A program made the position numbers and the translations under genes. Shown piece after piece: positions 35,289 through 44,085 of a DNA stretch of 64,000 nucleotides. Numbering within the stretch: the first letter of the stretch is position 1; every line of letters begins with the position of its first letter. The stretch comes from Bradyrhizobium nivariense (lineage in GTDB: Bacteria > Pseudomonadota > Alphaproteobacteria > Rhizobiales > Xanthobacteraceae), in the NCBI RefSeq assembly GCF_029846715.1, contig NZ_JARVWW010000011.1:174447-238446 (forward strand). The letters are read 5' to 3'. The notes beneath the pieces are model-generated. The model saw only the letters and a program-made list of their open reading frames with translations, searched no databases and was not told the DNA's origin.

Positions 35289-38216
35289 TCAGCCGAGCAT
35301 GAAACCGGCGCTGTGCAGGTTGTGAAGAAAGTCAGCCAGAGCGTCGATCACAACCGGGGCGTGGCTCTCCACCGGCGCGGCGAGAGTCCCCTGCTCTGAG
35401 GCGGCCTGCAGATTGGCTGGCAGCGGCATAGAATCCGGCAGCTCAGAAGAATTGGACAGTGTGGTTGCACCCTGGCTGAAATTGAAAACGAAGCTGCTAC
35501 CGGCGGTCGCGAGCTCCGCAGTCGCTGGCGGCGCTGCGCCCACGGCGCCGTCACCATTGAGGTCCTGGTGGAATACCGCCTCATAGGACTTCACGGCGGG
35601 GTTGCTTCCGGTCAAATCGGAGGTGAGGTTCGAGACAAAATTGCCGTTCGAATCAGTGCTCCAGAACGAATAGAGCCCGCTCGACGAATTCTTCCACGCG
35701 ATGTCATAGCCGCCGCCCGCAACCTGCTCCGCCGCGATCGGCGCCCAGGCCCCGTAATTGCCGGCGACAATCGCGATCCCCGAAGACTTCAGCGTGGGCC
35801 CGGTGCCGGTGCTGATATTGTTGAGATAATACGTGGTGCCAACCTGGCCCAGGCTGGTCGAGCCGGCCGACTCGATCGTGACGCCGATCGTGCCGTCACC
35901 GTTGAGATCCTGCTGAAACGTCGCCTCCAGCGTCTGCACGGTCGTGCTGTTGCCCAGCACCTCCGGGGTGAGATCGGAGAGAAAGTTGCCGCTCGAATCC
36001 GTGCTCCAGAACGAAAAATGTCCGTTGGAGGAATTCTTCCAGGCGACATCGTAACCGCCGCCCGCGACCTGTTCGGCGGCGATCGGTGACCAGGCGCCGT
36101 AATTACCGGCAGAGATCGGATTGCCGCCCGATTTCAGAACAGGACCGGTGCCGCTGCTGATGCTGTTCAGGTGGTAGTTCGACCCGACCTGGACCAGGCT
36201 GGTCGATCCCGCCGTCTCGATGGTGACAGTGGGAATGCCGATCGTGCCGTCGCCGTTGAAGTCCTGATGAAACGTTGTCTCGAACGTCTCTACCGTGGTG
36301 CTCACACCCTGGAGGTCCGAGGTGAGGTTCGACGTGTAATTGCCGTTGGTGTCGGTACTCCAGAACGAGAACAGCCCGCTGGTCGCGTTCTTCCAGGCGA
36401 TGTCATAGCCGCCCGAGACCTGCTCCGCGCCGACCGGGGTCCAGGCGCCATAATTGCCGGCCTCCACGGCTGAACCGCCGGACTTCAGCACAGGGCCCGT
36501 CCCGGTGGTGGTGTCGTTCAGCTCATAGGTGGTTCCGAACAGCACAAGGCTGGTCAAGCCGATCGTCTCGATCGTCGTCGTGGGGACGCCAATGACGCCG
36601 TCGCCGTTGAAATCCTGCTGGAAGATCGTCTCGTAGGACTCCACGATCGTGCTCTTGCCTGGAAGGTCGGTCGTGAGATAGGACGTGAAGTTGGCGTTGG
36701 TGTCCGTGCTCCAGAACGAGTAGAGGCCGCTCGCCGAGTTCTTCCAGGCGATGTCGTAACCGCCCGCGACTGCCTCGGCCCCGATAGGCGCCCAGGCACC
36801 GTAGGCGCCGACCGCAACCGGCGCGCCGCCTTTCAGAAGCACGAGCCCGCCCACGCCGAGGAGGTAAATGCCGCTGCCCTGAACCAGCGAAGTGGCGCCT
36901 GCGGATTCGATCAGATAGGGCCCGCTGCTGGCGAGCGTCGCGCTCGAGAGCGTCTGATCCGCAAATTGGAAGGATTCGACACCCGTGACGGTATCGGTGC
37001 CGTCAGGCGAAAGCCCACGCTCATCGACGAGCGTGAAGGTCTGGGTCGTCGCGTTGTAGGAGATCAGATAGCTGCTGCGGTTGCCCGAAAACACCGCAAT
37101 GTCGGTGCCCGAGCCGCCGATGATGGTGTCATTGCCGCCGCCGCCGGTGATCGTATCGTTGCCCGAGCCGCCGTTCAGCACGTTGGCGATGGCGTTGCCG
37201 AGGATCGTGTCGTTGCCGGAACCGCCAGTGGCGTTGTCGATGTAGGAACGCGCGTCGTTATTGTAGAGATAGGCGTTGTAGACGTTGCCCGACGCATAAT
37301 GGTCGTAGCCGAGATTTTGGTTGTCGCCGAGATTGGCGAGTTGCACGGCCGAAAACAGCGACGATGCGCCGGGATTGAGATTGATGCTGAGGTTCGTCGT
37401 GTAGTTCGACAAATCGTAAGTATCGACGCCGCCGCCGTCCCAGACCGTCTCGTAGATGCGGTTGGCCGATCCGCCGGCGCCGTCATTATCTGCCGGCTGG
37501 CCGACGCCGTTGATGAACTCCTGACCCGTGGTCGGACTCCAGGTGTAGACGGTGGTCCCGCCCTGGGTCGTGTAGTTGGCCCCGTACATCGTCTGCAGCG
37601 CGAGGATATCGTTGGCCATGTAGGTCTGCGGATATCCATAGGCTTCGTTGCTGTAGCCGGCGGTCGCCGAGGCGCCGACATAACTGCGATAGCTCATGAC
37701 GGTGTATTCGCTGTCGTCATGCGCGCTCGGCACCGCGACATTGGCGGGGCCGCCGGTCTCATTGCTGTGCTTGAGGCCGAAGGCGTGGCCGAGCTCGTGC
37801 AGCGCGGTCGTGAAAAAGTAATCGCCGAGCTTGGCCTGAGTGTAGTCGTAGTGGGTGCCGAACCAGACGTCGCCGCCGGCCGCATAGTTGCCGGGGTAAT
37901 AGGCGTAGGAGGTCGGATTGGGCTTCGGCGACTGCGCGATCATGATGTCGGCGCCGTTGGTCCCCGCGTACTGGATCGTGGCGTTGGTATAGCTCTGGAT
38001 CAGCCCGATCGCGTAAGTGATCGCCGCCTGCATCTGGCTTGGCGCCGAGGCGAAGCCAGACAATGTCGGCTCACTGTTGCCGCCGGAGTAAGGACTGGAG
38101 TAGTCGCTGGGCGAGTCGGGAAAGCTGTAGCTGATCGTGCCGGTCCATTTGTAGCCCGACAGCAGGCCGTCAATGTCTGCGTTGTTGGTGGCACTGACGG
38201 TGACAGAGGTGGCCAA
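35289..38216 (-). CDS. Serralysin-type RTX metalloprotease with four C-terminal repeats
   Basis: TTG 38216 is chosen as start because AGGAG lies 6 bases upstream; the GTG at 38258 lacks such a site. The 975-residue protein has no Sec signal. The zinc motif HELGHAFGLKH lies at about 138-148 with the Met-turn VMSYRSY after it (M10B family). Nonapeptide RTX repeats (GGSGNDTI...GGGGNDTI) follow around 340-370 and bind calcium. Then come four ~115-residue repeats (35541-36925), and the C-terminus HSAGFMLG resembles a type I secretion signal. No type I exporter genes are in the window. It is probably a secreted protease. Confidence 0.85.
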   Translation of the reverse strand: MATSVTVSATNNADIDGLLSGYKWTGTISYSFPDSPSDYSSPYSGGNSEPTLSGFASAPSQMQAAITYAIGLIQSYTNATIQYAGTNGADIMIAQSPKPNPTSYAYYPGNYAAGGDVWFGTHYDYTQAKLGDYFFTTALHELGHAFGLKHSNETGGPANVAVPSAHDDSEYTVMSYRSYVGASATAGYSNEAYGYPQTYMANDILALQTMYGANYTTQGGTTVYTWSPTTGQEFINGVGQPADNDGAGGSANRIYETVWDGGGVDTYDLSNYTTNLSINLNPGASSLFSAVQLANLGDNQNLGYDHYASGNVYNAYLYNNDARSYIDNATGGSGNDTILGNAIANVLNGGSGNDTITGGGGNDTIIGGSGTDIAVFSGNRSSYLISYNATTQTFTLVDERGLSPDGTDTVTGVESFQFADQTLSSATLASSGPYLIESAGATSLVQGSGIYLLGVGGLVLLKGGAPVAVGAYGAWAPIGAEAVAGGYDIAWKNSASGLYSFWSTDTNANFTSYLTTDLPGKSTIVESYETIFQQDFNGDGVIGVPTTTIETIGLTSLVLFGTTYELNDTTTGTGPVLKSGGSAVEAGNYGAWTPVGAEQVSGGYDIAWKNATSGLFSFWSTDTNGNYTSNLTSDLQGVSTTVETFETTFHQDFNGDGTIGIPTVTIETAGSTSLVQVGSNYHLNSISSGTGPVLKSGGNPISAGNYGAWSPIAAEQVAGGGYDVAWKNSSNGHFSFWSTDSSGNFLSDLTPEVLGNSTTVQTLEATFQQDLNGDGTIGVTIESAGSTSLGQVGTTYYLNNISTGTGPTLKSSGIAIVAGNYGAWAPIAAEQVAGGGYDIAWKNSSSGLYSFWSTDSNGNFVSNLTSDLTGSNPAVKSYEAVFHQDLNGDGAVGAAPPATAELATAGSSFVFNFSQGATTLSNSSELPDSMPLPANLQAASEQGTLAAPVESHAPVVIDALADFLHNLHSAGFMLG
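35541..36925 (-). repeat. Four tandem ~115-codon repeats within the metalloprotease gene
   Basis: Each unit has YGAW.P..AE.V.GGYD.AWKN, then FSFWSTD (or YSFWSTD), and ends DFNGDG.IG or DLNGDG.IG. The last motif matches the calcium-binding loop of dockerin and EF-hand domains. Copies 2 to 4 share extra similarity in the first 30 residues (TIE.AGSTSL...GTGP.LKS). Confidence 0.85.
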
Positions 38217-38411
38217 TGGACTCTCCTGGGCAACCGCGCGCGATTCGCAGCGGGGCACGTAATTTTAGCTTGAGAGTGACACGTTTGGTTAAAATTTGGC
38301 GTGGCGCCCGGCCCCCTTCCATAAGGCCCTGTTAGCCATCAAATTCCGTAATCATACGGGTCTTGGGCAGGACGCAGGTTCCGCCTACCGGTATGATTTG
38401 CAAGGGAAATC

Positions 38412-38750
38412 ATGAAACCAGGTCCATTTTCGGCCGGTGTCCTCGGCGTCCTGGCGGTGTTGGCGGGGCCGGATCGTCTGCCCGTCGGAGAACAGCCTGC
38501 CATGGTCGGCAAAGCCAATGCGGATGAAAGCCGCAAGGACGGCGGCAAGGAAAGCGGCAAGGAAAGCAGGATGGCGGGACCCTCCCCCTCCGTTCCGATG
38601 GCCCGCGACCCTTCCGCTACGGTGGCACGGGAATACGAGCTCGCCCGCCGGCAGGGCACGCGGGAGGCGTTCGAGCTCTTCATCGCGCGTCACGGCGACG
38701 ATCCGCTGGCCGAGAAGGCGCGTGCCGAGCTGAAGCAGCTGCCGCGCTGA
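38412..38750 (+). CDS. Small exported protein of unknown function
   Basis: 112 residues with a possible signal peptide or membrane anchor (GPFSAGVLGVLAVLAG), a low-complexity Lys/Glu/Gly/Ser-rich linker (KDGGKESGKESR), and a helical C-terminus (AREYELARRQGTREAFELFIARHGDDPLAEKARAELKQL is split by charge clusters). The tail looks like one TPR-like helix pair. It stands alone between the metalloprotease and the CoA-transferase gene on the plus strand. I do not recognise a family with a known role. Confidence 0.55.
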   Translation: MKPGPFSAGVLGVLAVLAGPDRLPVGEQPAMVGKANADESRKDGGKESGKESRMAGPSPSVPMARDPSATVAREYELARRQGTREAFELFIARHGDDPLAEKARAELKQLPR

Positions 38751-38886
38751 TCGTTCGCGCCGCGCCGCCTCAGGCCTTGCATTTCGACAGGCGGCATCCG
38801 CGCGGCCCAGACCTGCCGCGCGATGCCTTGCCGCGTGGTCTTTCGGCACTATGGTAGGCCCGAAATCTGTCCCGGAGCCTTCCAAG

Positions 38887-40080
38887 ATGCCCTTTCCGCA
38901 TGCCTCCGAAGCCCTGTCGCGCTTCACCGTGCTCGATCTGACCCGCGTCCGATCCGGGCCCACCTGCGTGCGGCAGCTCGCGGACTGGGGCGCCACCGTG
39001 ATCAAGATCGACGCGCTGACCGAGGATTCCGGTGGCGAGCAGCCGGGCGGGCCGCGACGGGGGTCCGATTTCCAGAATTTGCATCGCAACAAGCGGGCGA
39101 TGACGCTGAACCTGAAGGACGAGCGCGGGCTTGCCGTGTTCAAGCGCCTCGCCGCCAAGGCCGACGTGGTGGTGGAGAATTTCCGGCCCGACGTGAAGAA
39201 GAAGCTCGGTATCGACTATGAGAGCCTTGCCAAGATCAATCCGCGCATCGTCTATGGCAGCATCTCCGGCTTCGGCCAGGACGGGCCCTATCACAAGCGG
39301 CCGGGCTTCGATCAGATCGCGCAAGGCATGGGCGGGCTGATGTCGATCACGGGGGCGCCCGGCGAGGGCCCGATGCGGGTCGGCATTCCCGTCGCCGACC
39401 TCACGGCGGGCCTGTTCTGTGCCATGGGCATCCTCACCGCGCTGCTGGAGCGCGAGGTCTCGGGCAAGGGCCAGTGGGTGCAGACCTCGCTGCTGCAGGC
39501 CCAGATCTTCATGCTCGACTTCCAGGCCGCACGCTGGCTGATGGAGAAGGAAGTGGCCAAACAGGCCGGCAACAACCACCCGACCAGCATTCCGACCGGC
39601 GTGTTCAGGACCTCGGACGGCTACATCAACATCGCCACCACGGGCGGCCGGATCTGGGAGCGCTGCGCGCAGGCGATCGGCGCGCCGGAACTCTACAGCC
39701 ATCCTGATTATACGACTGCGCCGGCGCGCTCCAAGAACCGCGACGCGCTCAACGCCGAGATCGAGAAGCGTACCTTGACGAAGTCGACCGAGACCTGGGT
39801 CCGGGAGCTCAACGAGGCCGGCGTGCCCTGCGGGCCGATCTACGCCATCGACCAGATGTTCGAGGACGCGCAGGTCAAGCATCTCGGCATCGCGCAGGAG
39901 GTGCCGAACGACGAGGATCGCGACATCCGCCTGGTCGGCCAGCCCGTGACGCTGTCGCGCACACCGAGCAGGATGGTGGCGCGGCCGCCGGAGTTCGGCG
40001 AGCAGACCGACGAGGTGCTGAAGGAGTTCGGCTTCGGCGCCGACGAGATCGCCAAGCTCCGGGACGCCAAGGTGGTGTGA
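38887..40080 (+). CDS. Class III CoA-transferase (CaiB/BaiF family)
   Basis: ATG 38887 gives 397 residues, the family's normal length; the frame extends to 38851 with no better ribosome site. N-terminal LDLTRVRSGPTCVRQLADWGATVIKI and ENFRPDVKKKLG, plus GFGQDGPYHKRPGFDQIAQGMGG, are the standard CoA-binding and substrate segments; the catalytic aspartate lies in the conserved VADLTAG region (about residue 175). It transfers CoA between carboxylic acids in the cytoplasm. The acid pair is unknown. It stands alone on the plus strand, upstream of the palindromic repeat copy 2. Confidence 0.86.
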   Translation: MPFPHASEALSRFTVLDLTRVRSGPTCVRQLADWGATVIKIDALTEDSGGEQPGGPRRGSDFQNLHRNKRAMTLNLKDERGLAVFKRLAAKADVVVENFRPDVKKKLGIDYESLAKINPRIVYGSISGFGQDGPYHKRPGFDQIAQGMGGLMSITGAPGEGPMRVGIPVADLTAGLFCAMGILTALLEREVSGKGQWVQTSLLQAQIFMLDFQAARWLMEKEVAKQAGNNHPTSIPTGVFRTSDGYINIATTGGRIWERCAQAIGAPELYSHPDYTTAPARSKNRDALNAEIEKRTLTKSTETWVRELNEAGVPCGPIYAIDQMFEDAQVKHLGIAQEVPNDEDRDIRLVGQPVTLSRTPSRMVARPPEFGEQTDEVLKEFGFGADEIAKLRDAKVV

Positions 40081-40171
40081 AAGAACGGCCGCGTCTCGAC
40101 GGCCGGCCTTTCGAATCCGCGTCGTCGTGGACATCACGATCGGCCTGGCAACAACTGCTTGCGCAGTCGTC

Positions 40172-40273
40172 TAAAGCGCGATGATCAGGATGAATCATCA
40201 TCGCGCTTTAGGTTGTTGTTTGAGCATGATCTTTTCGGAAAACCGCTTCGCACTTTTCCGGATCATGCTTTAG
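40172..40273. repeat. ~103-bp palindromic intergenic repeat, copy 2
   Basis: Nearly identical to 31994-32097, 102 bases, with a 2-base difference in the first hairpin loop. Its right end (read on the minus strand) begins CTAAAGCATGATCC and supplies the TAA stop of the converging 40270 gene. Confidence 0.92.
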
Positions 40274-40551
40274 ATCTTGCGCAACCCGTCGAAGCGCGTG
40301 TCGACATAGTGGCCGGCCGCGTCGACAACCCGACAAAGCTCTCCGCCATCATGATAGAGCAGAACGACCTTGGCTCCCGCCTCGAATTGTCCGGCCGGTG
40401 GTCCGCTCGGCAGGCCACGCGAGGCATAGAATGGCTGCGATGTCGCCACCTCGTGGGTGAACTGGTTGGGCGGCGGCGAGATCAGGCAGTCCGACGGGAT
40501 CAGTGACGAATCTGGAAGCACAATCGCTTCCGGTCGCTTCATGCCCTCCAT
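40270..40551 (-). CDS. Small conserved-looking protein of unknown function
   Basis: ATG 40551 is preceded by AGGGGGG 4 bases upstream, a strong ribosome site, and gives 93 residues; the longer frame to 40791 runs through tandem repeats and is implausible. The body has a compact beta-like core (AGAKVVLLYHDGGELCRVVDAAGHYVDTRF). No signal peptide or known motif is visible. Its stop lies inside the palindromic repeat. It is 103 bases downstream of the M8 metallopeptidase gene and may be cotranscribed. Function unknown. Confidence 0.5.
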   Translation of the reverse strand: MEGMKRPEAIVLPDSSLIPSDCLISPPPNQFTHEVATSQPFYASRGLPSGPPAGQFEAGAKVVLLYHDGGELCRVVDAAGHYVDTRFDGLRKI

Positions 40552-40590
40552 GATCCCCCCTGAATTTCGCCAGGAGCCTTGCTCGGCAAA

Positions 40591-40646
40591 GCCTTGACCG
40601 CAAGGCCTTGACCGCAAGGCCTTGACCGCAAAGCCTTGACCGCAAA
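40591..40646. repeat. 14-bp tandem repeat, four copies
   Basis: Four consecutive 14-base units of gccttgaccgcaa(a/g) at 40591-40604, 40605-40618, 40619-40632 and 40633-40646, with degenerate partial copies on both sides (40576-40590 and 40647-40653). It occupies most of the spacer between the M8 gene and the small 40270 gene. Confidence 0.92.
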
Positions 40647-40654
40647 GCCTTGGC

Positions 40655-41506
40655 CTAAGCGCCGAGGCTTTCCTCGGGCAACGTGATTGGAATCCGCCGG
40701 AGCACGATGCCTCTTGCCTTTTCGGCATGCGCGGCAGCAAGTCCCGCCTCGGCCATATGGAGATGATCAGGCAGGTGATACGCTTGGGCAACCTCCATAT
40801 TCACCTGATAGCCGAGATCCTGCAAGCTGGCGATCGTCAACCGGCTCATCGGATTGCCGCCTTCATTGACGAAACCGGTCATCAACTCTGCGCCGAACAC
40901 AGTGTCGCGCCAATGCGAGTCCACCGTCCCTTCACCACCGGTGTTTTCGACGGGCACAGGCAGCGGCGTCGCGGAACCGCGAAGCTTGCCGTATTCGCGC
41001 ATGGCGTTGGCACCGTTGAATGTCGGATTGTTGGTGTGGGTGCCTTTCAACAATTTCTTGTTCGTCCAGATCGTGCCGATACCGATCACATGCCCCATCT
41101 CGTGTGTGATGACGTCGTTCAGGGTGCCATCGGCCTCCATGGCAGCGAGATCGGCCGTGTCGAATTGCATGTCGCCTGTCGCCGGCAGGAACGCAGCGGC
41201 CCCCGCATTCTTTGGGCGCAAGCGGTTCGGCCCCGCCTGGCCGAGAACATTGCCGAGACCGTCGATGTCAGTGCCCTGCGCCGTGATACGAAGATTGTTG
41301 ATCCTTTCGCCACCGACCGTGACGTCAGGCAAATCTCCGACGATGGCGTGCGTCCAACGATTTGCCGCAAGCTTGAAAGCGGCCTTTTGTTTATCCGTCA
41401 GTCCGCCCAGAAACTGAACTTCGATGGTGTAGCCTCCGGCGGCTGCGGCCGCGACCGCGTGTGAAATCTCGGCGCCTTTCCGGGCTCGATAGTGTTCAAT
41501 AGCCAT
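40655..41506 (-). CDS. Leishmanolysin-like (M8) metallopeptidase
   Basis: ATG 41506 has GGAGG 5 bases upstream. The 283-residue protein has HEMGHVIGIG at about 133-142 (HExxH plus Gly), and further on SHWRDTVFGAELMTG (around 200-215), where the His before Trp is the third zinc ligand and ELM the Met-turn, the M8 arrangement. There is no signal peptide or pro-domain, so if secreted it would need a C-terminal signal; the tail is not obviously of that kind. Relatives are found in RTX-type secreted proteins, but this one lacks RTX repeats. It probably cleaves proteins outside the cell or in a specialised way. Confidence 0.76.
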   Translation of the reverse strand: MAIEHYRARKGAEISHAVAAAAAGGYTIEVQFLGGLTDKQKAAFKLAANRWTHAIVGDLPDVTVGGERINNLRITAQGTDIDGLGNVLGQAGPNRLRPKNAGAAAFLPATGDMQFDTADLAAMEADGTLNDVITHEMGHVIGIGTIWTNKKLLKGTHTNNPTFNGANAMREYGKLRGSATPLPVPVENTGGEGTVDSHWRDTVFGAELMTGFVNEGGNPMSRLTIASLQDLGYQVNMEVAQAYHLPDHLHMAEAGLAAAHAEKARGIVLRRIPITLPEESLGA

Positions 41507-41859
41507 GACGTCCTCCAAAAAAATAGATCAATAAACTTCTATCTATGCTTGCATAGTGATCCCGATTAACGTTGCTGACAAGTGCGAGAAAGCGTCACGG
41601 GGCCTGACTGTTCTCACGCCAGAACGCAAGAGCCCGGCGTGACCGCCGGGCTTTCGACTCGCAGAAGCTGTTCGCGAAACAGTCGCTCAGGTGCCGCGAC
41701 ACCAGGGAAGAGCGCATCGCTCCGCGTCGTGCGAACGAAGATCAGTCGTTTGCGGGATGCAAGCGCACGGTCGCGCGCGGAAGGCGTGCGCGCACCATCC
41801 GGGCGTTCTCGAAAGGACGACATCACCCCTATGTATTTCAATCCCAGGGGCGATTACGC
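41507..41859. other. 353-base intergenic region with a hairpin
   Basis: No gene is supported; two overlapping frames of 75 and 93 codons on opposite strands look like neither secreted nor folded proteins. A perfect 9-bp stem (41631-41639 with 41644-41652, loop TGAC) followed by a short T-rich stretch on the plus strand could stop transcription. It lies about 210 bases beyond the tctA stop and 125 upstream of the M8 start. Confidence 0.5.
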
Positions 41860-43377
41860 CTAGCGCGGCACCGGCTTGCCCGCCTGCGTCAATCCGACAC
41901 GAGCAAGCAAGCCGTCGATCACAGGCCAAAACAGCAGCACGATCGCCAGCGTCGTGATCGAGCCGACCAGGCCGTTCGACCAGAACACCTTGAGGTCACC
42001 GCCGGAGCCGATCATCGACAGGCGGAAGGCATCCTCGGCGCGGTTGCCGAGGACAAGCGCGAGGGTGAACGGCGCCAAGGGAATGCCGATCTTCTTGAAG
42101 ACGTAGCCGACGACGCCGAAGCCGAGCATCAGCCAGATGTCGAACATGGCGTTCTGGATCGCGTAGGCGCCGATCGCGCAGGACACCACGATCATCGGCG
42201 CCACCGCGGCGAACGGGACGCGCAGGATCGAGGCGAAGATCGGCACCGTCGTCAGCACCAGCACGAGGCCGACGACATTGCCGAGATACATCGACGCGAT
42301 CAGGCCCCAGACGAAGTCCTTGTGCTCGACGAACAGCAGCGGCCCCGGATTGAGCCCCCACACCATCAAGCCGCCGAGCAGGATCGCAGCGGTGCCGGAG
42401 CCGGGAATGCCGAGCGCCAGCATCGGCAGCAGCGCCGCGGTGCCGGAGGCATGTGCCGCCGTTTCCGGCGCAAACACGCCTTCGATCCGGCCCTTGCCAA
42501 AACTCTCCGGATCCTTGGAAAAACGCTTGGCGAGATTGTAGCCCATGAAGGACGCCGCGATCGCGCCGCCCGGTGTGATGCCGAGCCAGCAGCCGATGAA
42601 GGAGGAGCGCAGCAGCGTCACCCAGTATTTCGGCAGGTCCTTCCACACGCTCAGCACGACGCGCAGCGAAATGCTTGCCGCATGTCCGCGTAGCGCCAGC
42701 CGCTCCTCCATCGTCAGCAGGATCTCGCTGATGCCGAACAGGCCGATGACGGCGACGAGGAAGTTGATGCCGCGCAAGAGTTCGGCCGAGCCGAAGGTCA
42801 TGCGCAACTGCCCCGACACGGTATCCATGCCGACGCCCGCAAGCAGGAGCCCCAGCGACATCGAGATGACAGTCTTGTGCTTGGCCTCGCGGCCCAGGCC
42901 GACGAAGGAGCAGAACGTCAGCAGATAAACCGCAAAGAATTCCGGCGGGCCGAACTTCAACGCAAAGGACGAGATCATCGGGGCGAGGAAGGTGATCAGG
43001 AGCACCGCGACCAGCGAGCCGATGAAGGAGGACGTGAACGCCGCGGTCAGCGCCTCCGCCGCCCTGCCCTGCTGGGCCATCGGATAGCCGTCGAAAGTGG
43101 TTGCGACCGACCAGGCTTCGCCCGGAATGTTGAACAGGATCGAGGTGATGGCGCCGCCGAACAGCGCGCCCCAGTAGATGCAGGACAGCATCACGATCGC
43201 CGAGGTCGGATCCATCGTGAAGGTGAGCGGCAGCAGGATCGCAACGCCGTTGGGGCCGCCGAGGCCGGGCAGGACGCCGACGAAGATGCCGAGCACCAGC
43301 CCGACCATCATCAGCGCGAGCGTCTTCCACGTCAGCAGGACGGCGAAGCCGTGAAGCAAGAGGCCGAAAGCTTCCAT
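41860..43377 (-). CDS. tctA: Tripartite tricarboxylate transporter large membrane subunit TctA
   Basis: ATG 43377 gives 505 residues, the normal size; longer frames in the reading track upstream overlap tctB. About 12 helices with LPGLGGPNGVAILLPLTF in the first loop and LGIPGSGTAAILLGGLMVWGL in the middle, both TctA hallmarks. It is the substrate-translocating subunit of a secondary, binding-protein dependent transporter for tri- or dicarboxylates or similar anions. It starts 11 bases after tctB. The two-component regulators tctDE often found with it are absent here. Confidence 0.93.
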   Translation of the reverse strand: MEAFGLLLHGFAVLLTWKTLALMMVGLVLGIFVGVLPGLGGPNGVAILLPLTFTMDPTSAIVMLSCIYWGALFGGAITSILFNIPGEAWSVATTFDGYPMAQQGRAAEALTAAFTSSFIGSLVAVLLITFLAPMISSFALKFGPPEFFAVYLLTFCSFVGLGREAKHKTVISMSLGLLLAGVGMDTVSGQLRMTFGSAELLRGINFLVAVIGLFGISEILLTMEERLALRGHAASISLRVVLSVWKDLPKYWVTLLRSSFIGCWLGITPGGAIAASFMGYNLAKRFSKDPESFGKGRIEGVFAPETAAHASGTAALLPMLALGIPGSGTAAILLGGLMVWGLNPGPLLFVEHKDFVWGLIASMYLGNVVGLVLVLTTVPIFASILRVPFAAVAPMIVVSCAIGAYAIQNAMFDIWLMLGFGVVGYVFKKIGIPLAPFTLALVLGNRAEDAFRLSMIGSGGDLKVFWSNGLVGSITTLAIVLLFWPVIDGLLARVGLTQAGKPVPR

Positions 43378-43388
43378 CGCGGGTCCGC

Positions 43389-43931
43389 CTAGTAACCGAA
43401 GGCCGCTTCGAGCGGCCCTTTCGGCATGATGACGTCGAAGGCGACGTCGAAGGTGACGAACATGATCGCCGTGAACACAACAGCGGTGAGCAGCGACTTC
43501 CACAGCGCGATCTTGCCGACGAGGCGCATGAATCCTGCGATCAGCAGGAAGCTCGCGACGTAGAGGCCGAGAAACTGCGTCGCCAGGCAGAACAGCAGCG
43601 TCGGCACGAACACCGCTATCACGCGGCGGGCTTGCGCGCGCGTGACGAAGGTTTCGGGTGCCGCGCGGTGCGCGACCAGCGCCGCGATCAGGCCGTAGAG
43701 GCTGCCGCCGCCGAGAATAACGGAGAGATAGAACGGGAAATAGCCGGGCTCCGGCCCAGTCGAATCCCAGGAGGCGCCGGTGCGCCAATTGTCGTAGCCG
43801 AGCGTGGCGGCCAGCGCGAGCAACAGGAGGCAGACGAATATCTCGATCGTGCCGGAGGAGACGAGGGAAGGCGAGTCGTCTTCGGGCGCGGTCGGATCGT
43901 CGACGACGATTTCAAGATCGATTTGGGACAT
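43389..43931 (-). CDS. tctB: Tripartite tricarboxylate transporter small membrane subunit TctB
   Basis: 180 residues with four hydrophobic helices and the SWDSTGPEPGYFPFYLSVIL segment between helices 1 and 2, typical of TctB. It partners TctA in the membrane. It follows tctC by 154 bases containing a palindromic structure and precedes tctA by 11. The N-terminal 25 residues are acidic and likely cytoplasmic. Confidence 0.9.
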   Translation of the reverse strand: MSQIDLEIVVDDPTAPEDDSPSLVSSGTIEIFVCLLLLALAATLGYDNWRTGASWDSTGPEPGYFPFYLSVILGGGSLYGLIAALVAHRAAPETFVTRAQARRVIAVFVPTLLFCLATQFLGLYVASFLLIAGFMRLVGKIALWKSLLTAVVFTAIMFVTFDVAFDVIMPKGPLEAAFGY

Positions 43932-43996
43932 GAGTTGCCAGGTCAGGTTGCACTGTCACCGTCCGCCTAGTGCGCAATTGCGTACGCGAGCGGATG

Positions 43997-44069
43997 ATCC
44001 AGTACGCCGTGCAGAGCCGTCTTTCGTCGAGCTCTGTGCAATACTGGATGCCCCGCCTTCGCGGGGCAT
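43997..44069. repeat. REP-like nested inverted repeat in the tctC-tctB gap
   Basis: atccagta...gtgcagagc pairs imperfectly with gctctgtgca...tactggat (43997-44049), and right after it atgccccgc-cttc-gcggggcat forms a perfect 9-bp hairpin (44048-44069), 17 bases past the tctC stop. No T-run follows, so it may attenuate or stabilise mRNA between tctC and tctB. Confidence 0.6.
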
Positions 44070-44085
44070 GACGTGGAGGATGTGA

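Noticed and set aside
41582..41863. A 93-codon plus-strand frame as a gene
   Set aside because: Spans a hairpin and overlaps an equally long opposite frame; no ribosome site or protein-like pattern.
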